Part shown: piece by piece, positions 35,824 through 45,247 of the stretch
Numbering within the stretch: the first letter of the stretch is position 1
Layout of the letters: the number at the start of each line of letters is the position of its first letter
DNA from: Marinicella sediminis
GTDB taxonomy: Bacteria > Pseudomonadota > Gammaproteobacteria > Xanthomonadales > Marinicellaceae
Reading direction: 5' to 3'
DNA: 64,000 bases
Assembly: GCF_002000055.1 (NCBI RefSeq)
Contig: NZ_MVBD01000007.1
Coordinates: 124,001 to 188,000 of the forward strand
Notes under the pieces: generated by a model
Database searches by the model: none
What the model saw: only the letters and a program-made list of their open reading frames with translations
What the model was told of the DNA's origin: nothing
Program-made: the position numbers and the translations under genes

Positions 35824-36737
35824 GAAACGCTCCTGCTGATGCATTCCCGGGCCAGTTTCAGCGCCGCCCGCAAACTACCGGCATCGGCTTTACCTTGTCC
35901 GGCAATGTCAAGCGCTGTACCATGATCCACACTGGTGCGAATCACCGGCAAACCCAAAGTGATGTTCACGGATTCTCCAAAACCGGCGTATTTGAGTGGC
36001 GCCAATCCCTGATCATGATACATCGCCAGGATGGCATCGAACTGTTTTACTTTGTTCGGGGTGAACAGGGTGTCTGCTGGAATCGGCCCACTTAAATGCA
36101 AACCCTGTTCCCGCAAGGCATCCAGGGTGGGAATGATGACCTCCAGCTCTTCATTGCCCAGGTGACCATCTTCGCCGGCATGCGGGTTCAAACCACACAC
36201 CCCGATGTGGGGTTGGGCAATGCCAAATTTATCCTGCATGTCCTGGTTCAGTATGGTGGTTACTGTACTGAGCAATTCCGGGGTGATCTGTGCCGATACA
36301 TCTTTCAGTGGCAGATGGGTGGTGACCAGTGCCACCCGCATAACCTGGTTCAATAACATCATCACCACCTGCCGGGTACCGGTCAATTCTGCCAGGTATT
36401 CGGTGTGACCAGAAAAAGTGATGCCCGCATCATTGATGATGCCTTTGTGGATTGGACAAGTTACCATCGCCGAAAACTGTCCTGACAGGCAACCCATGGT
36501 CGCGGCTTTGATGGTGTTCAGTACATAGCCGGCATTGGCCACATCAAGCCGGCCCAATGTAACCGGCCGGGCCAGTGGAACATGGTGGATGTTGAGCTGT
36601 TGTGCCTGAGGGACATGTGCTGAAATGAAAGACTCATCTCCAATCAACACACAATCATCGAGCTCCTGTCGGTCAGCCAGTTGGGCCACCAGTTCGACAC
36701 CGATACCGGCCGGCTCTCCCACCGTTATGGCAATCAT
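35820..36737 (-). CDS. pdxA: 4-hydroxythreonine-4-phosphate dehydrogenase
   Basis: 305 residues. The N-terminus ITVGEPAGIGVEL is typical, and TCPIHKGIINDAG, SGHTEYLAEL and MYHDQGLAPLK carry the metal-binding histidines of the active site. It acts in pyridoxal 5'-phosphate synthesis (DXP-dependent route). It lies between surA (21-base gap) and rsmA (four-base overlap) in the conserved gammaproteobacterial order. It is slightly shorter than E. coli PdxA but no motif is missing. Confidence 0.97.
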   Translation of the reverse strand: MIAITVGEPAGIGVELVAQLADRQELDDCVLIGDESFISAHVPQAQQLNIHHVPLARPVTLGRLDVANAGYVLNTIKAATMGCLSGQFSAMVTCPIHKGIINDAGITFSGHTEYLAELTGTRQVVMMLLNQVMRVALVTTHLPLKDVSAQITPELLSTVTTILNQDMQDKFGIAQPHIGVCGLNPHAGEDGHLGNEELEVIIPTLDALREQGLHLSGPIPADTLFTPNKVKQFDAILAMYHDQGLAPLKYAGFGESVNITLGLPVIRTSVDHGTALDIAGQGKADAGSLRAALKLARECISRSVS

Positions 36738-36758
36738 GAAAACACCGGCCGACTGAGT

Positions 36759-38015
36759 TTAAATGCGGATATCAACGAAGGCTTCGCCACGGATCTCACG
36801 GATCCATGAATCGATGATTTCCTGCACTTTACGTTCTCTGATGGCATTGGAAGCCTGAGTTCGTTTGAACTCCTCGGTCACATCGGCTTCTTTCTTACCC
36901 AGGTATTTGATGATGTGCCAGCCCACGTCAGTTTGAAAAGGACGGGAAATTTCACCTTCATTAAGGCTGCGGATCACATCAGCCATGCGGGGGCCAAATT
37001 TGTTGATTTCGAACCACCCCATGTCGCCACCCAATGGGGCAGAACTGTGGTCATCAGAATGCTCTTCGGCAATGGTAGAAAAGTCTTCACCAGCGATGAT
37101 TTTGTCATACAGGCCATTGGCAATATTCATACCGTCTTTGGGCGAAACCACTTCATTGGTTTCCACCATGATGTGCAACATATTGTACTGATCCTGGGTT
37201 TTCACAGTGTTGCTCTTTTTGTCCAGTAACTTCAAGATATGAAATCCACTGGGCGACCTGATCGGATGTGTCAATTCTCCGGCCGTCATGCTTTTCACCT
37301 GCTCTGCAAACAGCGGTGGCAGTTGATTCACCGGGCGCCAGCCCAGACGACCACCTTCCAGGGCTTTTTGACCATCCGAAAATTGGGTGGCCATCACAGC
37401 GAAGTTTTCTCCGGCGACAATCCGATCATACAATTCAGTGGCTTCCTGAAAAGCCGCTTCGGTGGCCGCTGCATCGTTTTCACTGCTGGTGGCGATCAGT
37501 ATATGCTGCAATTCAACTTCTCCCTGATCAAGTTCATTGTCAGCCAGGAACAGGTCTATTTCATGATCACTGATTTTGACATTTGAATTGGCATAGGCAT
37601 AGCGCACCCTTTCTGCCTGCATATCACGCCGCATATCACGACGAAACTCAGAAAAATCAAAACCATCTTCTTCAATGGTTTGGCGCATTTGTGCCAGGGT
37701 CAGGCCGTTTTGCTGAGCGATGTTGCTCAATGCAGCATCAAGTTCGGCATCGGAAATCTGAATACCAACCATTTTTGCCCGCTCAAGCTGAATTTCCTGA
37801 ATGATCATTCGCTCCAGTACCTGCTCATTGAGAATTTCAGCCGGTGGCACCTGATTGCCGCTGGCTTCAATCTGGCGTTTAATGGAATTGACCGAACGTT
37901 CCAGTTCTGACCTCATGATGACTGAGTCATCAACCACTGCGACGATCTCATCCAGCAGTTCCTGTGCATACAGCTGGCTGGAAAACAGCAAACTAAAAAT
38001 CATGAATTTTTTCAT
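36759..38015 (-). CDS. surA: Periplasmic chaperone and peptidyl-prolyl isomerase SurA
   Basis: 418 residues. A signal peptide ends LYAQ (about residue 17). The N-terminal chaperone domain starts LLDEIVAVVDDSVIMRSEL. Two parvulin domains follow: one beginning around VELQHILIATS and the other at NMLHIMVETNE, each with the GGxLGW / GGDMGWF motif. A C-terminal helix completes the core. It escorts outer-membrane proteins, LptD above all, to the BAM complex. It follows lptD by two bases. Confidence 0.96.
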   Translation of the reverse strand: MKKFMIFSLLFSSQLYAQELLDEIVAVVDDSVIMRSELERSVNSIKRQIEASGNQVPPAEILNEQVLERMIIQEIQLERAKMVGIQISDAELDAALSNIAQQNGLTLAQMRQTIEEDGFDFSEFRRDMRRDMQAERVRYAYANSNVKISDHEIDLFLADNELDQGEVELQHILIATSSENDAAATEAAFQEATELYDRIVAGENFAVMATQFSDGQKALEGGRLGWRPVNQLPPLFAEQVKSMTAGELTHPIRSPSGFHILKLLDKKSNTVKTQDQYNMLHIMVETNEVVSPKDGMNIANGLYDKIIAGEDFSTIAEEHSDDHSSAPLGGDMGWFEINKFGPRMADVIRSLNEGEISRPFQTDVGWHIIKYLGKKEADVTEEFKRTQASNAIRERKVQEIIDSWIREIRGEAFVDIRI

Positions 38016-38017
38016 AC

Positions 38018-40225
38018 TTAAAAGGCCTCTTGGTATCCTGATATTGATTGTTTAAGAATGCGCCTTGGGTTTCTGCCCAGAGAACCCAGCCCATTCAGTT
38101 GTATTTCAGCATAAATGCCGTTGTTGGACTGACCCAGCTCATCATTGATATAATGTCTGGCCATCAGTCGAAATGCCCAACAACAATTTTTTCTTTCATA
38201 GCCCAGCAAGGCTTCAATGGTTTTGTCTTCCCGGGTGGAATAATTCCACCTGCCGATCAGACGATGCTGGTCTTTGATGGGTAAGACAAAAGATGTGTCA
38301 AACTGTTCCAATTGATTGCGTCTGAAGCGGTATGCAAAATTAAACAGACTCTGGTTGGCCCCTTTTCGTTGCACCCGAAACAAACCCCGCTCCACCTCCG
38401 ATGCACTCTGATCATAATGCAAACTCAACCCGGCGTTCCAGTACCGGCTGAGGAAGTGATTGTATTCAATGACCAATGGGGATTTCGTTAAATTTTCCGG
38501 TTGATTATTGATTTGTACCTGCTGATCAGTGAAATATTTGATCTGCCCAATGGTCAGGTTCCATGATTCCTGTCCCTGGGCGGTGAAACTGCGGTGGGTC
38601 ATGGCCACCGCCACCTGATTCATGTCCGCTTGCCGGTCTGCACCGGAAAAACGATTGGTCTGAAACAACAAAGCCGATCCAAAGGTCAGTTCGCGACTAT
38701 CAAAAACCGGAATGTCGGTTTGATCACGATCAGGCGCATACACATAAAACAAACGGGGCTCCAAGGTTCGGAAACGGCCGTCAGCAAGATTTTTTTCAAA
38801 ACTCATACCCATATCCACTGAGGCAATAGGCAGATTCCTGCTCAGATCAGGGCGGTCATCATCAAACTGATAATGGGTGCTGCGGTATTGCAACCTGGGT
38901 TTCAGATAACCCCAGGCGTTGGACCATCGTTTTTCAACCCAGGGAGTGATGTCACTGCGCCAGGCTCCCAGCGAATCTTCACGATAGAAATTGATCAGCT
39001 CGGAATTGACGCCATAATTCAATTGTTGAGCCGGGTTGTAGCGATACCAGTTAAAATCAATTTCGGGTAAAGTTTGATATGGTTCCTGATCATCACTGAT
39101 GGCCTGACTGAGGACCTGAAAGTCATTGATGCCTGCAAAAAACTGCCACCCTGCCCCTTGTCCCCGGACATTGATTGTGCTCCGCAAAAATGGCGTAGAG
39201 GTGATGTAAGAGCTGGAAGAAAAATCTTCATAGTACTGTGAATCTGTCACATGATTGAGGTTGCTGTTGAACAACCAACCACCACCCAGGCGTGTTTGAT
39301 GAGCGTATTGAATCAATCCCCGGTCACGGTTGCGCAAATCATCATCAGGTAAATAGGTACCCTCGAAAACCCCACTTGAACGACTGCCCAGGTAACGGAA
39401 TTCAGCACCCAGCATCAAGCCATGCTCCTGCAAATAACGCGGCGTCAGGGTGGCGTCCATTTGAGGTGCGATGTTGATGTAATAAGGCAATGACAAATCC
39501 ACGCCGGTGTTGTCAGAATATGAGAACCCAGGGACCAGCAATCCTGTACGGCGGTCATCATTCAGGGGTAATTTTGCCCATGGCAGATATAAAATCGGCA
39601 CGTTTTTAAACCGCAGGCTGACGCCTTTAAATGTGCCAGTGCCCTCTTGATGATCCAACCTGGCTTCACGGGCCACCACTTCCCAGTCACGCTGCTCAGG
39701 AGAACAGGTTGAAAAGGTCAACGCCTTGAGGGTGGATTGATCTTCATCGAACCACAACACATCGGCTTTGCCGTTGATGTCTGATTCCCGCAGAAAATAA
39801 TCCACTGTTTGTAAGGTCGCACTCATTTGACCCGAATCGAAACTGGCGCTGGCGGCAGCGATGCGTTGATTGCTGTCTTGCAGCATCACCCCACCGGTGG
39901 TGTCAAATGTCTGTTGTCCCTGATGGTAATTGATTTGTGGTGTCATCAGACGTAAGTCATTCTGCATGATACACACCTCACCATCCAGCAAAAACTCATT
40001 GGCATTGAGCATCTGAGAGCGATTGGCCATCACCCCAATGCGGTTGTCAGGTGCCGTTTGATTCACACAGCGTAGTTGTGACTCATTGAGCAACACATCC
40101 ACAGCCGGACATTCACTGAGGTCAGCCAGGGCTGACTGCCATAATGCCGTCAGCATCAAACCGGCAAGCAAGGCTGGCTTCTGTTGGTTATTTAAATTAT
40201 TCTCAGGCAAAATGAACTCGGACAA
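38018..40225 (-). CDS. lptD: LPS-assembly protein LptD
   Basis: 735 residues. A hydrophobic signal (about 15-35, ending SALA) precedes an OstA-like jellyroll (about 45-190) and a large beta-barrel (about 200-735). The conserved cysteines for the inter-domain disulfides are present: Cys in the mature N-terminus, STCSPEQRDW, and the neighbouring pair in KNCCWAF near the C-terminus. LptD with LptE inserts LPS into the outer leaflet. The start codon appears to be TTG at 40225; no in-frame ATG upstream of the signal peptide was found. It is the first gene of lptD-surA-pdxA-rsmA-bioD. Confidence 0.95.
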   Translation of the reverse strand: MSEFILPENNLNNQQKPALLAGLMLTALWQSALADLSECPAVDVLLNESQLRCVNQTAPDNRIGVMANRSQMLNANEFLLDGEVCIMQNDLRLMTPQINYHQGQQTFDTTGGVMLQDSNQRIAAASASFDSGQMSATLQTVDYFLRESDINGKADVLWFDEDQSTLKALTFSTCSPEQRDWEVVAREARLDHQEGTGTFKGVSLRFKNVPILYLPWAKLPLNDDRRTGLLVPGFSYSDNTGVDLSLPYYINIAPQMDATLTPRYLQEHGLMLGAEFRYLGSRSSGVFEGTYLPDDDLRNRDRGLIQYAHQTRLGGGWLFNSNLNHVTDSQYYEDFSSSSYITSTPFLRSTINVRGQGAGWQFFAGINDFQVLSQAISDDQEPYQTLPEIDFNWYRYNPAQQLNYGVNSELINFYREDSLGAWRSDITPWVEKRWSNAWGYLKPRLQYRSTHYQFDDDRPDLSRNLPIASVDMGMSFEKNLADGRFRTLEPRLFYVYAPDRDQTDIPVFDSRELTFGSALLFQTNRFSGADRQADMNQVAVAMTHRSFTAQGQESWNLTIGQIKYFTDQQVQINNQPENLTKSPLVIEYNHFLSRYWNAGLSLHYDQSASEVERGLFRVQRKGANQSLFNFAYRFRRNQLEQFDTSFVLPIKDQHRLIGRWNYSTREDKTIEALLGYERKNCCWAFRLMARHYINDELGQSNNGIYAEIQLNGLGSLGRNPRRILKQSISGYQEAF

Positions 40226-40264
40226 ATTGATTTCAGGGCAATTGTAAACTTTTATAATATCTGT

Positions 40265-40293
40265 TTTACATTCTCAACCGCCTATTTTAATAT
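40265..40293 (+). promoter_or_regulatory. Possible sigma-70 promoter of the yegP-like gene
   Basis: TTTACA at 40265-40270, 17 bases, then TAATAT at 40288-40293. It predicts a leader of about 90 bases containing the hairpin at 40344-40361. Confidence 0.4.
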
Positions 40294-40343
40294 GGTTGAA
40301 GGCAAATGTCCTCAGCGGATGTTTATTTTTACGATGTGGTCAT

Positions 40344-40361
40344 TGGTTCTTTTCAGAACCA
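40344..40361 (+). other. Hairpin in the 5' leader of the yegP-like gene
   Basis: TGGTTCT-TTTC-AGAACCA forms a perfect 7-pair stem 28 bases before the start codon, outside the Shine-Dalgarno region (GAGAG). It may stabilise the mRNA or bind a regulator; no riboswitch family is recognised. Confidence 0.4.
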
Positions 40362-40389
40362 TCAGCCACCAAAATGAGAGCAAATCAAA

Positions 40390-40725
40390 ATGGCAGGAAA
40401 ATTTTGTATCACTAAAGGTAAAGACGGTAAAGATTATTTTGTATTGAAAGCCGGTAATGGTGAAGTCATTTTACAATCACAGGGCTACAGCTCAGCTTCC
40501 GGTTGTGAGAACGGCATCGAATCAGTCAGAACCAACGCCGCTGATGAATCTAAATTTGAGTGCAGAGAAGCCAAAGATGGTCGCACCTATTTCGTTCTGA
40601 AAGCCAGCAACGGCCAGGAAATTGGACGTTCACAAATGTACAAAACCAACAGTGGCTGTAAAAACGGCATGGCTTCAGTGGCCAAAAATGCCAGCGATGC
40701 AGCCGTGGTTGACGAAAGAGAGTAA
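40390..40725 (+). CDS. yegP: DUF1508 (YegP-like) protein, two-repeat form
   Basis: 111 residues made of two similar DUF1508 repeats: KDGKDYFVLKAGNGEVILQS ... GCENGIESVRTNA, then KDGRTYFVLKASNGQEIGRS ... GCKNGMASVAKNA. Each is a short three-stranded sheet plus helix. The family includes E. coli YegP; its molecular function is not established. It is a single gene with its own terminator, divergent from lptD. Confidence 0.93.
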   Translation: MAGKFCITKGKDGKDYFVLKAGNGEVILQSQGYSSASGCENGIESVRTNAADESKFECREAKDGRTYFVLKASNGQEIGRSQMYKTNSGCKNGMASVAKNASDAAVVDERE

Positions 40726-40747
40726 TCAACTCAAACGGTTAACCATC

Positions 40748-40780
40748 AAGGACACTTTTACGTTAAAGTGTCCTTTTTTT
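40748..40780 (+). terminator. Rho-independent terminator of the yegP-like gene
   Basis: AAGGACACTTTTACG-TTAAAGTGTCCTT: an 11-pair stem with a small loop followed by T7, ending 13 bases before the methyltransferase start. Confidence 0.9.
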
Positions 40781-40792
40781 ATGTGAGAATCA

Positions 40793-41530
40793 ATGAGCTG
40801 GTTTGATGACAACAGCATGTGGGAAGTGTTTTACGACTGCATGTTTGACGATGACAGTTTTGCCTTGGCAGACGAGCAGTGTGCACAGGTATTGCGGTTG
40901 ATCGGCCAAACGCCCGGATCCATCCTTGATCTGGCTTGCGGGCCTGGCCGGCACGTACTGGGATTTGCCCGCCGGCAATTGCCGGTAACTGGCGTTGACC
41001 TGAGTGGTTATTTACTCAATCAGGCAGCCAATCTGGTTTCCCAACAGGAACTCACCGCCAATCTGGTTCACAGCGACTTGCTGGACTATCAGCCAACAGG
41101 TCGTTTTGACCTGATCACCAACCTGTTCACTTCTTTTGGTTATTATCCGGATGCTGAACAAAATCAACAGGTCTTGAACAATGCCTGTACCTGGCTCAAT
41201 ATAGGCGGTACTTTGCTGATAGACACCTTTGGCAAGGAACAGGCAGCCCGGGACATTGAACCGGTTCATTGCACGGAATATGACAACGGAGACCTTCGTT
41301 TTGAGCGCCCATTATTGATTGACCAGATGCGTATTTATGCCAACGAATGGACCCTGGTCAGGGGCAACAAAGCCTACCGTTGGGAATACCAGCATTATGT
41401 CTATTCGGCCGATGAAATCACCGCCATGTTGAAGCTGGCAGGGTTCTCAGAGGTGATGATTTATGGTTCACTGGACGGCGCCGATTATGACCTGGAGGCA
41501 GACCGACTGGTGGTGCTGGCCCGCAAATAA
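40793..41530 (+). CDS. Class I SAM-dependent methyltransferase
   Basis: 245 residues. Motif I is SILDLACGPGRHVLGFAR near residue 43, with VTGVDLS as motif II (acidic ribose contact). FDLITNLFTSFGYYPD follows as the post-II region. The family acts on small molecules or lipids; the substrate is not visible. There is no Shine-Dalgarno of note before the ATG. It converges on the MscS gene. Confidence 0.85.
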   Translation: MSWFDDNSMWEVFYDCMFDDDSFALADEQCAQVLRLIGQTPGSILDLACGPGRHVLGFARRQLPVTGVDLSGYLLNQAANLVSQQELTANLVHSDLLDYQPTGRFDLITNLFTSFGYYPDAEQNQQVLNNACTWLNIGGTLLIDTFGKEQAARDIEPVHCTEYDNGDLRFERPLLIDQMRIYANEWTLVRGNKAYRWEYQHYVYSADEITAMLKLAGFSEVMIYGSLDGADYDLEADRLVVLARK

Positions 41531-41531
41531 A

Positions 41532-41555
41532 AAAGGCCCGCAAGCGGACCTTTCT
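41532..41555. terminator. Bidirectional terminator between methyltransferase and mscS genes
   Basis: AAAGGCCCGC-AA-GCGGACCTTT hairpin with T-rich 3' side on plus and TTTT on minus, in the 44-base gap between two convergent genes. Confidence 0.75.
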
Positions 41556-41574
41556 GAAAAACTTCTGAATGCGA

Positions 41575-42432
41575 TTACCCGGCGTTGACCTGATGTAAAT
41601 GCACATCGGTTTGCGGGTATGGAAAAGCACAACCTCCGGCTTCGATATTGAGCTTGATTTGTTCCATTAACTCCCCGTAAACCGTCCAGTAGTCTTCGGT
41701 TTTGACCCAGGGACGCACCACAAAATCCACACTGGAAGCACCCAGATCTTTGAGCATGACCACCGGGGCAGGTTCTGACAACACCAGCTCATGACTCGTA
41801 ATGGTGTCCTGTAAAATTTTCTTTGCTTCCCGGATGTCATCGTCATAACTGACACCAATGACCAGATCTATGCGACGTTTATCTTCAGTGGTGTAATTCA
41901 CAATGATGTCTGCGGTGATTTGCCCATTGGGTATGATCATCTCCTTGTTATCAGGTGAATGTAAGATGGTGCTGAACAAACGAATGCCAGTGACTTTTCC
42001 GGAAGTGCCTGCCACTTCGACAAAGTCACCTTTCTTGAAGGGTCGGGTCAGCACCAACATAACCCCGGAGGCCAGATTGGACAATGAATCTTTCAACGCC
42101 AGGCCGATGGCCAGACCGGCTGCACCCATCACCGCAATCAGTGAGGTGGTTTGTACGCCCAACTGTCCCAGAGCCATCACAATGACCACCGTCAACAGGA
42201 TGTAATAAACAATGTTTTTGATGAAATTAACCAGAATCGCTTCATTGCCAGTACGGGTCAGGCCTTTACCGGTCATGTTACTGACCAAACGGGCAATGCG
42301 TTTTCCCACCCAGTAAATGGCCAGTGCCAGTAACAACGACTGAGCCACATCAAGCAACATTTCCGGGTTGGACATGTAATCGGTTAATTGGTTTTTGATC
42401 TGTTGAAACAGGTTTTGATTTTCTTCTGCCAT
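41575..42432 (-). CDS. mscS: Small-conductance mechanosensitive channel (MscS family)
   Basis: 285 residues from MAEENQN, with AGGGAA seven bases before the ATG. A TTG five codons upstream is less likely. Three membrane helices span about 30-130; the pore helix TM3 lies in GAAGLAIGLALKDSLSNLASG, the MscS hallmark. A beta domain begins FKKGDFVEVAGTSGKV and an alpha/beta C-terminal vestibule follows. The length matches E. coli MscS. It opens under membrane tension and releases solutes on osmotic downshift. Confidence 0.94.
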   Translation of the reverse strand: MAEENQNLFQQIKNQLTDYMSNPEMLLDVAQSLLLALAIYWVGKRIARLVSNMTGKGLTRTGNEAILVNFIKNIVYYILLTVVIVMALGQLGVQTTSLIAVMGAAGLAIGLALKDSLSNLASGVMLVLTRPFKKGDFVEVAGTSGKVTGIRLFSTILHSPDNKEMIIPNGQITADIIVNYTTEDKRRIDLVIGVSYDDDIREAKKILQDTITSHELVLSEPAPVVMLKDLGASSVDFVVRPWVKTEDYWTVYGELMEQIKLNIEAGGCAFPYPQTDVHLHQVNAG

Positions 42433-42499
42433 GTGATTTCCCTGCAAATAAAAAATCCCATTTTAACAAATTATGCAGTCAGTTGATTGTGAAGAAAAG

Positions 42500-43132
42500 T
42501 CACAATGCCGATTCATCTGAATCCATGACCGGACTGAGAAAGTCGAGAGCCAATTGCATGGCTTGTCGGTTCATCAGTAACCCAAAATGACTGGTGTGAA
42601 CCTCGCGGTGCTCATCAATCCATTCTGCACGGGTTTCTTCGACTGAAACGGTGCCATCTCCATGACCCAACTGACGCTCAATCACTCGCCCAAGGCCCAC
42701 AGGTGAAGTGCCGGCAATCATCAAACTGGGTCTTTTGAACTGACTCTGACTGACACCAGTGGTCAGCGGGCTGGTGGCATGCTTCAGTAACCGGCGGTGC
42801 CAGCCAAGCCGATGCAGTTTTCTGGCCACCTGAGAACCCCTCACCGGAGAACCCAGCATCAGTAATTTGCCTGTTTTGATGATGTTGGGCATGGCCTGCA
42901 TGGCCAACAACCCGCCCATGGAATGCACCAGCAAGTGAACCGTTGATTCTGGACGTGAATTGACAAAAGCCGCCAGCTTCATGGCGCTGCGCTCAAATGG
43001 TTGTTTTGTGGTTTTATAGCCAAACAGGTAAACCCGGAACCCCTGACTGTTGAAAAACCAACGATAAGCCGACCAGGTCCACCGTTTCATCCATAAACCG
43101 TGGACCATAACTATGGCAGCTTGATCAGTCAT
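42500..43132 (-). CDS. Alpha/beta hydrolase (lipase-like)
   Basis: 210 residues starting [14 protein letters not shown]. The oxyanion HG motif VHGLWM and the nucleophile elbow [12 protein letters not shown] are clear, and the later GDGTVSVEE and TSHFGLL segments hold the probable acid and histidine. The fold is that of small lipases or PGAP1-like esterases; substrate unknown. Its start overlaps the aspS stop by eight bases, and a longer frame reaching into aspS is rejected. It is probably co-transcribed with aspS. Confidence 0.85.
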   Translation of the reverse strand: MTDQAAIVMVHGLWMKRWTWSAYRWFFNSQGFRVYLFGYKTTKQPFERSAMKLAAFVNSRPESTVHLLVHSMGGLLAMQAMPNIIKTGKLLMLGSPVRGSQVARKLHRLGWHRRLLKHATSPLTTGVSQSQFKRPSLMIAGTSPVGLGRVIERQLGHGDGTVSVEETRAEWIDEHREVHTSHFGLLMNRQAMQLALDFLSPVMDSDESAL

Positions 43133-44900
43133 CCTGCTCAGGTTCAATGACCTGAACATGCACATCCGCCAATTGGCTGGCATCAATGTTCGATGGCGCC
43201 GAAGTCAACGGGCAATGACCACTGGAAGTTTTTGGAAAAGCAATCACTTCACGGATGGAGTCCTCAGCACATAACAAAGCGGCCATGCGGTCAATACCAA
43301 AGGCAATACCACCATGCGGCGGACAACCAAATTGCAGGGCTTCCAGCAAGAAACCAAACTTCTCCTCAGCCTGTTCTTCACTGATGCCCAACAATTTAAG
43401 CACCGACGACTGCATTTGCTGGTCGTGAATACGGATTGAACCACCACCCAACTCAACGCCATTCATCACCATGTCGTAACCTTTGGACAAAGCATCGCCC
43501 GGGTTGGCCTGCAACTCATCAACAGTTCCGGTTGGCGCCGTGAAAGGATGGTGCAAAGCATCCCAGCGATCTTCATCGTCGTTGTATTCAAACATCGGGA
43601 AGTCCACCACCCATAATGGTTGCCAGGTATCTGCAACCCGGCCGGTGTCATGTCCAACTTTCAATCGCAGGGCACCCATGAACTGAGAAACTTCGTGGTA
43701 CTTGCCAGCACCGAAAAACAGCAAGTCACCATTCCCGGCTCCGGTGGCTGCCAAAATGCCTGTCAGGGCATCGTCACTGAGGAATTTCACAATTGGCGAT
43801 TGCAAGCCCTCTTTACCGGCATCTTTATCATTCACCTTGATCCAGGCCAAACCGCGTGCACCAAAACGACGGGCATATGGCTCATACTCATCAATTTGTT
43901 TGCGGGTGAAGTTGGCTCCGCCCTGTGGCACTTTCAATACCGCCACCCGGCCTTTGGGGTCATTGGCTGGTGCCGAAAATACTTTGAATTCAGAGTCTTT
44001 CACCGCATCAGCCACATCCACCAACTCAAGGTCGATGCGTAAATCAGGCTTGTCTGAGCCGTAGCGGCGCATGGCTTCGGCATAGGTCATGCGGGGAAAA
44101 GGATTGGCCAGCTCAACATCCATGACTTCTTTGAAGGTGTCACGAATCAGGGTTTCGGCCATGTTCAGCACATCTTCCTGCTCCACAAAAGCCATCTCTA
44201 TATCCAGTTGGGTGAATTCCGGCTGGCGATCAGCACGCAAATCCTCATCCCGGAAACATCGGGCAATTTGATAATAACGGTCCATACCCGACATCATCAG
44301 CAACTGCTTGAACAGTTGTGGTGATTGTGGCATGGCATAGAATTGCGTGGGATTCATTCTGGAGGGCACCAGAAAATCCCGGGCACCTTCCGGGGTGGCT
44401 TTGGTCAGTACCGGTGTTTCAATATCCAGAAAATCACGTTGATGCAAATGATGACGCAGGGCATGGGTCAGCTTTGAACGCAGACGCATGTTGTGTTGCA
44501 TGCGATCGCGTCGCAAATCCAGATAACGGTATTGCAGTCGGATGTTCTCGCCAGGATTTTCATCCAGCATGAATGGTAAGGGCTTGGAGGCATTAAGCAC
44601 GTGATACTCATCAACCACCACTTCAATCTGCCCGGTGGATAATTTATCGTTGCTTTGTCCGGCGGGTCGTTTCCTGACCTGCCCGGTTACCCGCAGACAA
44701 TACTCGTAGCGGGCACTGTCAGCGATCTGAAATGCCGCTTCATTGTCTGGCTCGACCACCACCTGAACCAGTCCTGTGTGGTCCCTGAGGTCGATGAAAA
44801 TAACGCCACCGTGATCCCTGCGATTGTTCACCCAGCCGCTCACTTCAACTTGTTGATCCAGGTATTTTTCCGTGACCTGACCACAAAACTCGTTCCTCAT
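43125..44900 (-). CDS. aspS: Aspartyl-tRNA synthetase, bacterial type
   Basis: 591 residues, the full bacterial length. The N-terminal OB-fold anticodon-binding domain ([20 protein letters not shown]) is followed by class II motif 2 ([20 protein letters not shown]), the bacterial GAD insertion (about 285-415), and motif 3 ([14 protein letters not shown]). It charges tRNA-Asp. From sequence alone I cannot say whether it is discriminating or also charges tRNA-Asn. Confidence 0.98.
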   Translation of the reverse strand: MRNEFCGQVTEKYLDQQVEVSGWVNNRRDHGGVIFIDLRDHTGLVQVVVEPDNEAAFQIADSARYEYCLRVTGQVRKRPAGQSNDKLSTGQIEVVVDEYHVLNASKPLPFMLDENPGENIRLQYRYLDLRRDRMQHNMRLRSKLTHALRHHLHQRDFLDIETPVLTKATPEGARDFLVPSRMNPTQFYAMPQSPQLFKQLLMMSGMDRYYQIARCFRDEDLRADRQPEFTQLDIEMAFVEQEDVLNMAETLIRDTFKEVMDVELANPFPRMTYAEAMRRYGSDKPDLRIDLELVDVADAVKDSEFKVFSAPANDPKGRVAVLKVPQGGANFTRKQIDEYEPYARRFGARGLAWIKVNDKDAGKEGLQSPIVKFLSDDALTGILAATGAGNGDLLFFGAGKYHEVSQFMGALRLKVGHDTGRVADTWQPLWVVDFPMFEYNDDEDRWDALHHPFTAPTGTVDELQANPGDALSKGYDMVMNGVELGGGSIRIHDQQMQSSVLKLLGISEEQAEEKFGFLLEALQFGCPPHGGIAFGIDRMAALLCAEDSIREVIAFPKTSSGHCPLTSAPSNIDASQLADVHVQVIEPEQDD

Positions 44901-45005
44901 GATGAAAAAACCTAATTTACCGTAAAAAAGCAGGCAATTTTACCTAACCCATCCTTCAGATTACACCTATTTATGCGCTAAAGTGGCCAAATAAGGTGAT
45001 TTAAA

Positions 45006-45021
45006 AGTGACGTGCTTCACA
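45006..45021. promoter_or_regulatory. CRP/Vfr-like palindrome
   Basis: AGTGA-CGTGCT-TCACA matches the CRP consensus TGTGA-N6-TCACA at nine of ten half-site positions. It lies about 105 bases upstream of aspS and 225 upstream of the kinase. Whether this organism has a CRP homologue is not shown in the window. Confidence 0.4.
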
Positions 45022-45149
45022 ATTAGCGGTTTTTTGCGTTAAGCTGAGATTCAAACCCAATCATTACAATGGTAGTCTCATCAATGGGCTGTTGAACAGC
45101 CTGGCACCACTGAATAGGTTGAACACCAAGACCTTCAGCCAATCAGAGG

Positions 45150-45155
45150 TATAAT
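45150..45155 (+). promoter_or_regulatory. Likely -10 element of the kinase operon
   Basis: A perfect TATAAT 93 bases before the kinase ATG, without a good -35 hexamer at 16-18 bases. Confidence 0.4.
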
Positions 45156-45247
45156 ATTTGACAATGTGGCGGTCTGAATTTGATGAGGCTGTAACCACAA
45201 TGTCACCGAAACAGTAAGGCCTAGCGCCGTTGACCGGGGTAACAAAC

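Larger units (their letters stand above)
44901..45247. other. Intergenic region between aspS and the Ser/Thr kinase gene
   Basis: 347 bases between divergent genes. It holds a CRP-like palindrome (45006-45021), a 6-pair hairpin GGCTGT-TGA-ACAGCC (45087-45101) and TATAAT at 45150-45155. No open frame here resembles a protein. Confidence 0.55.
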
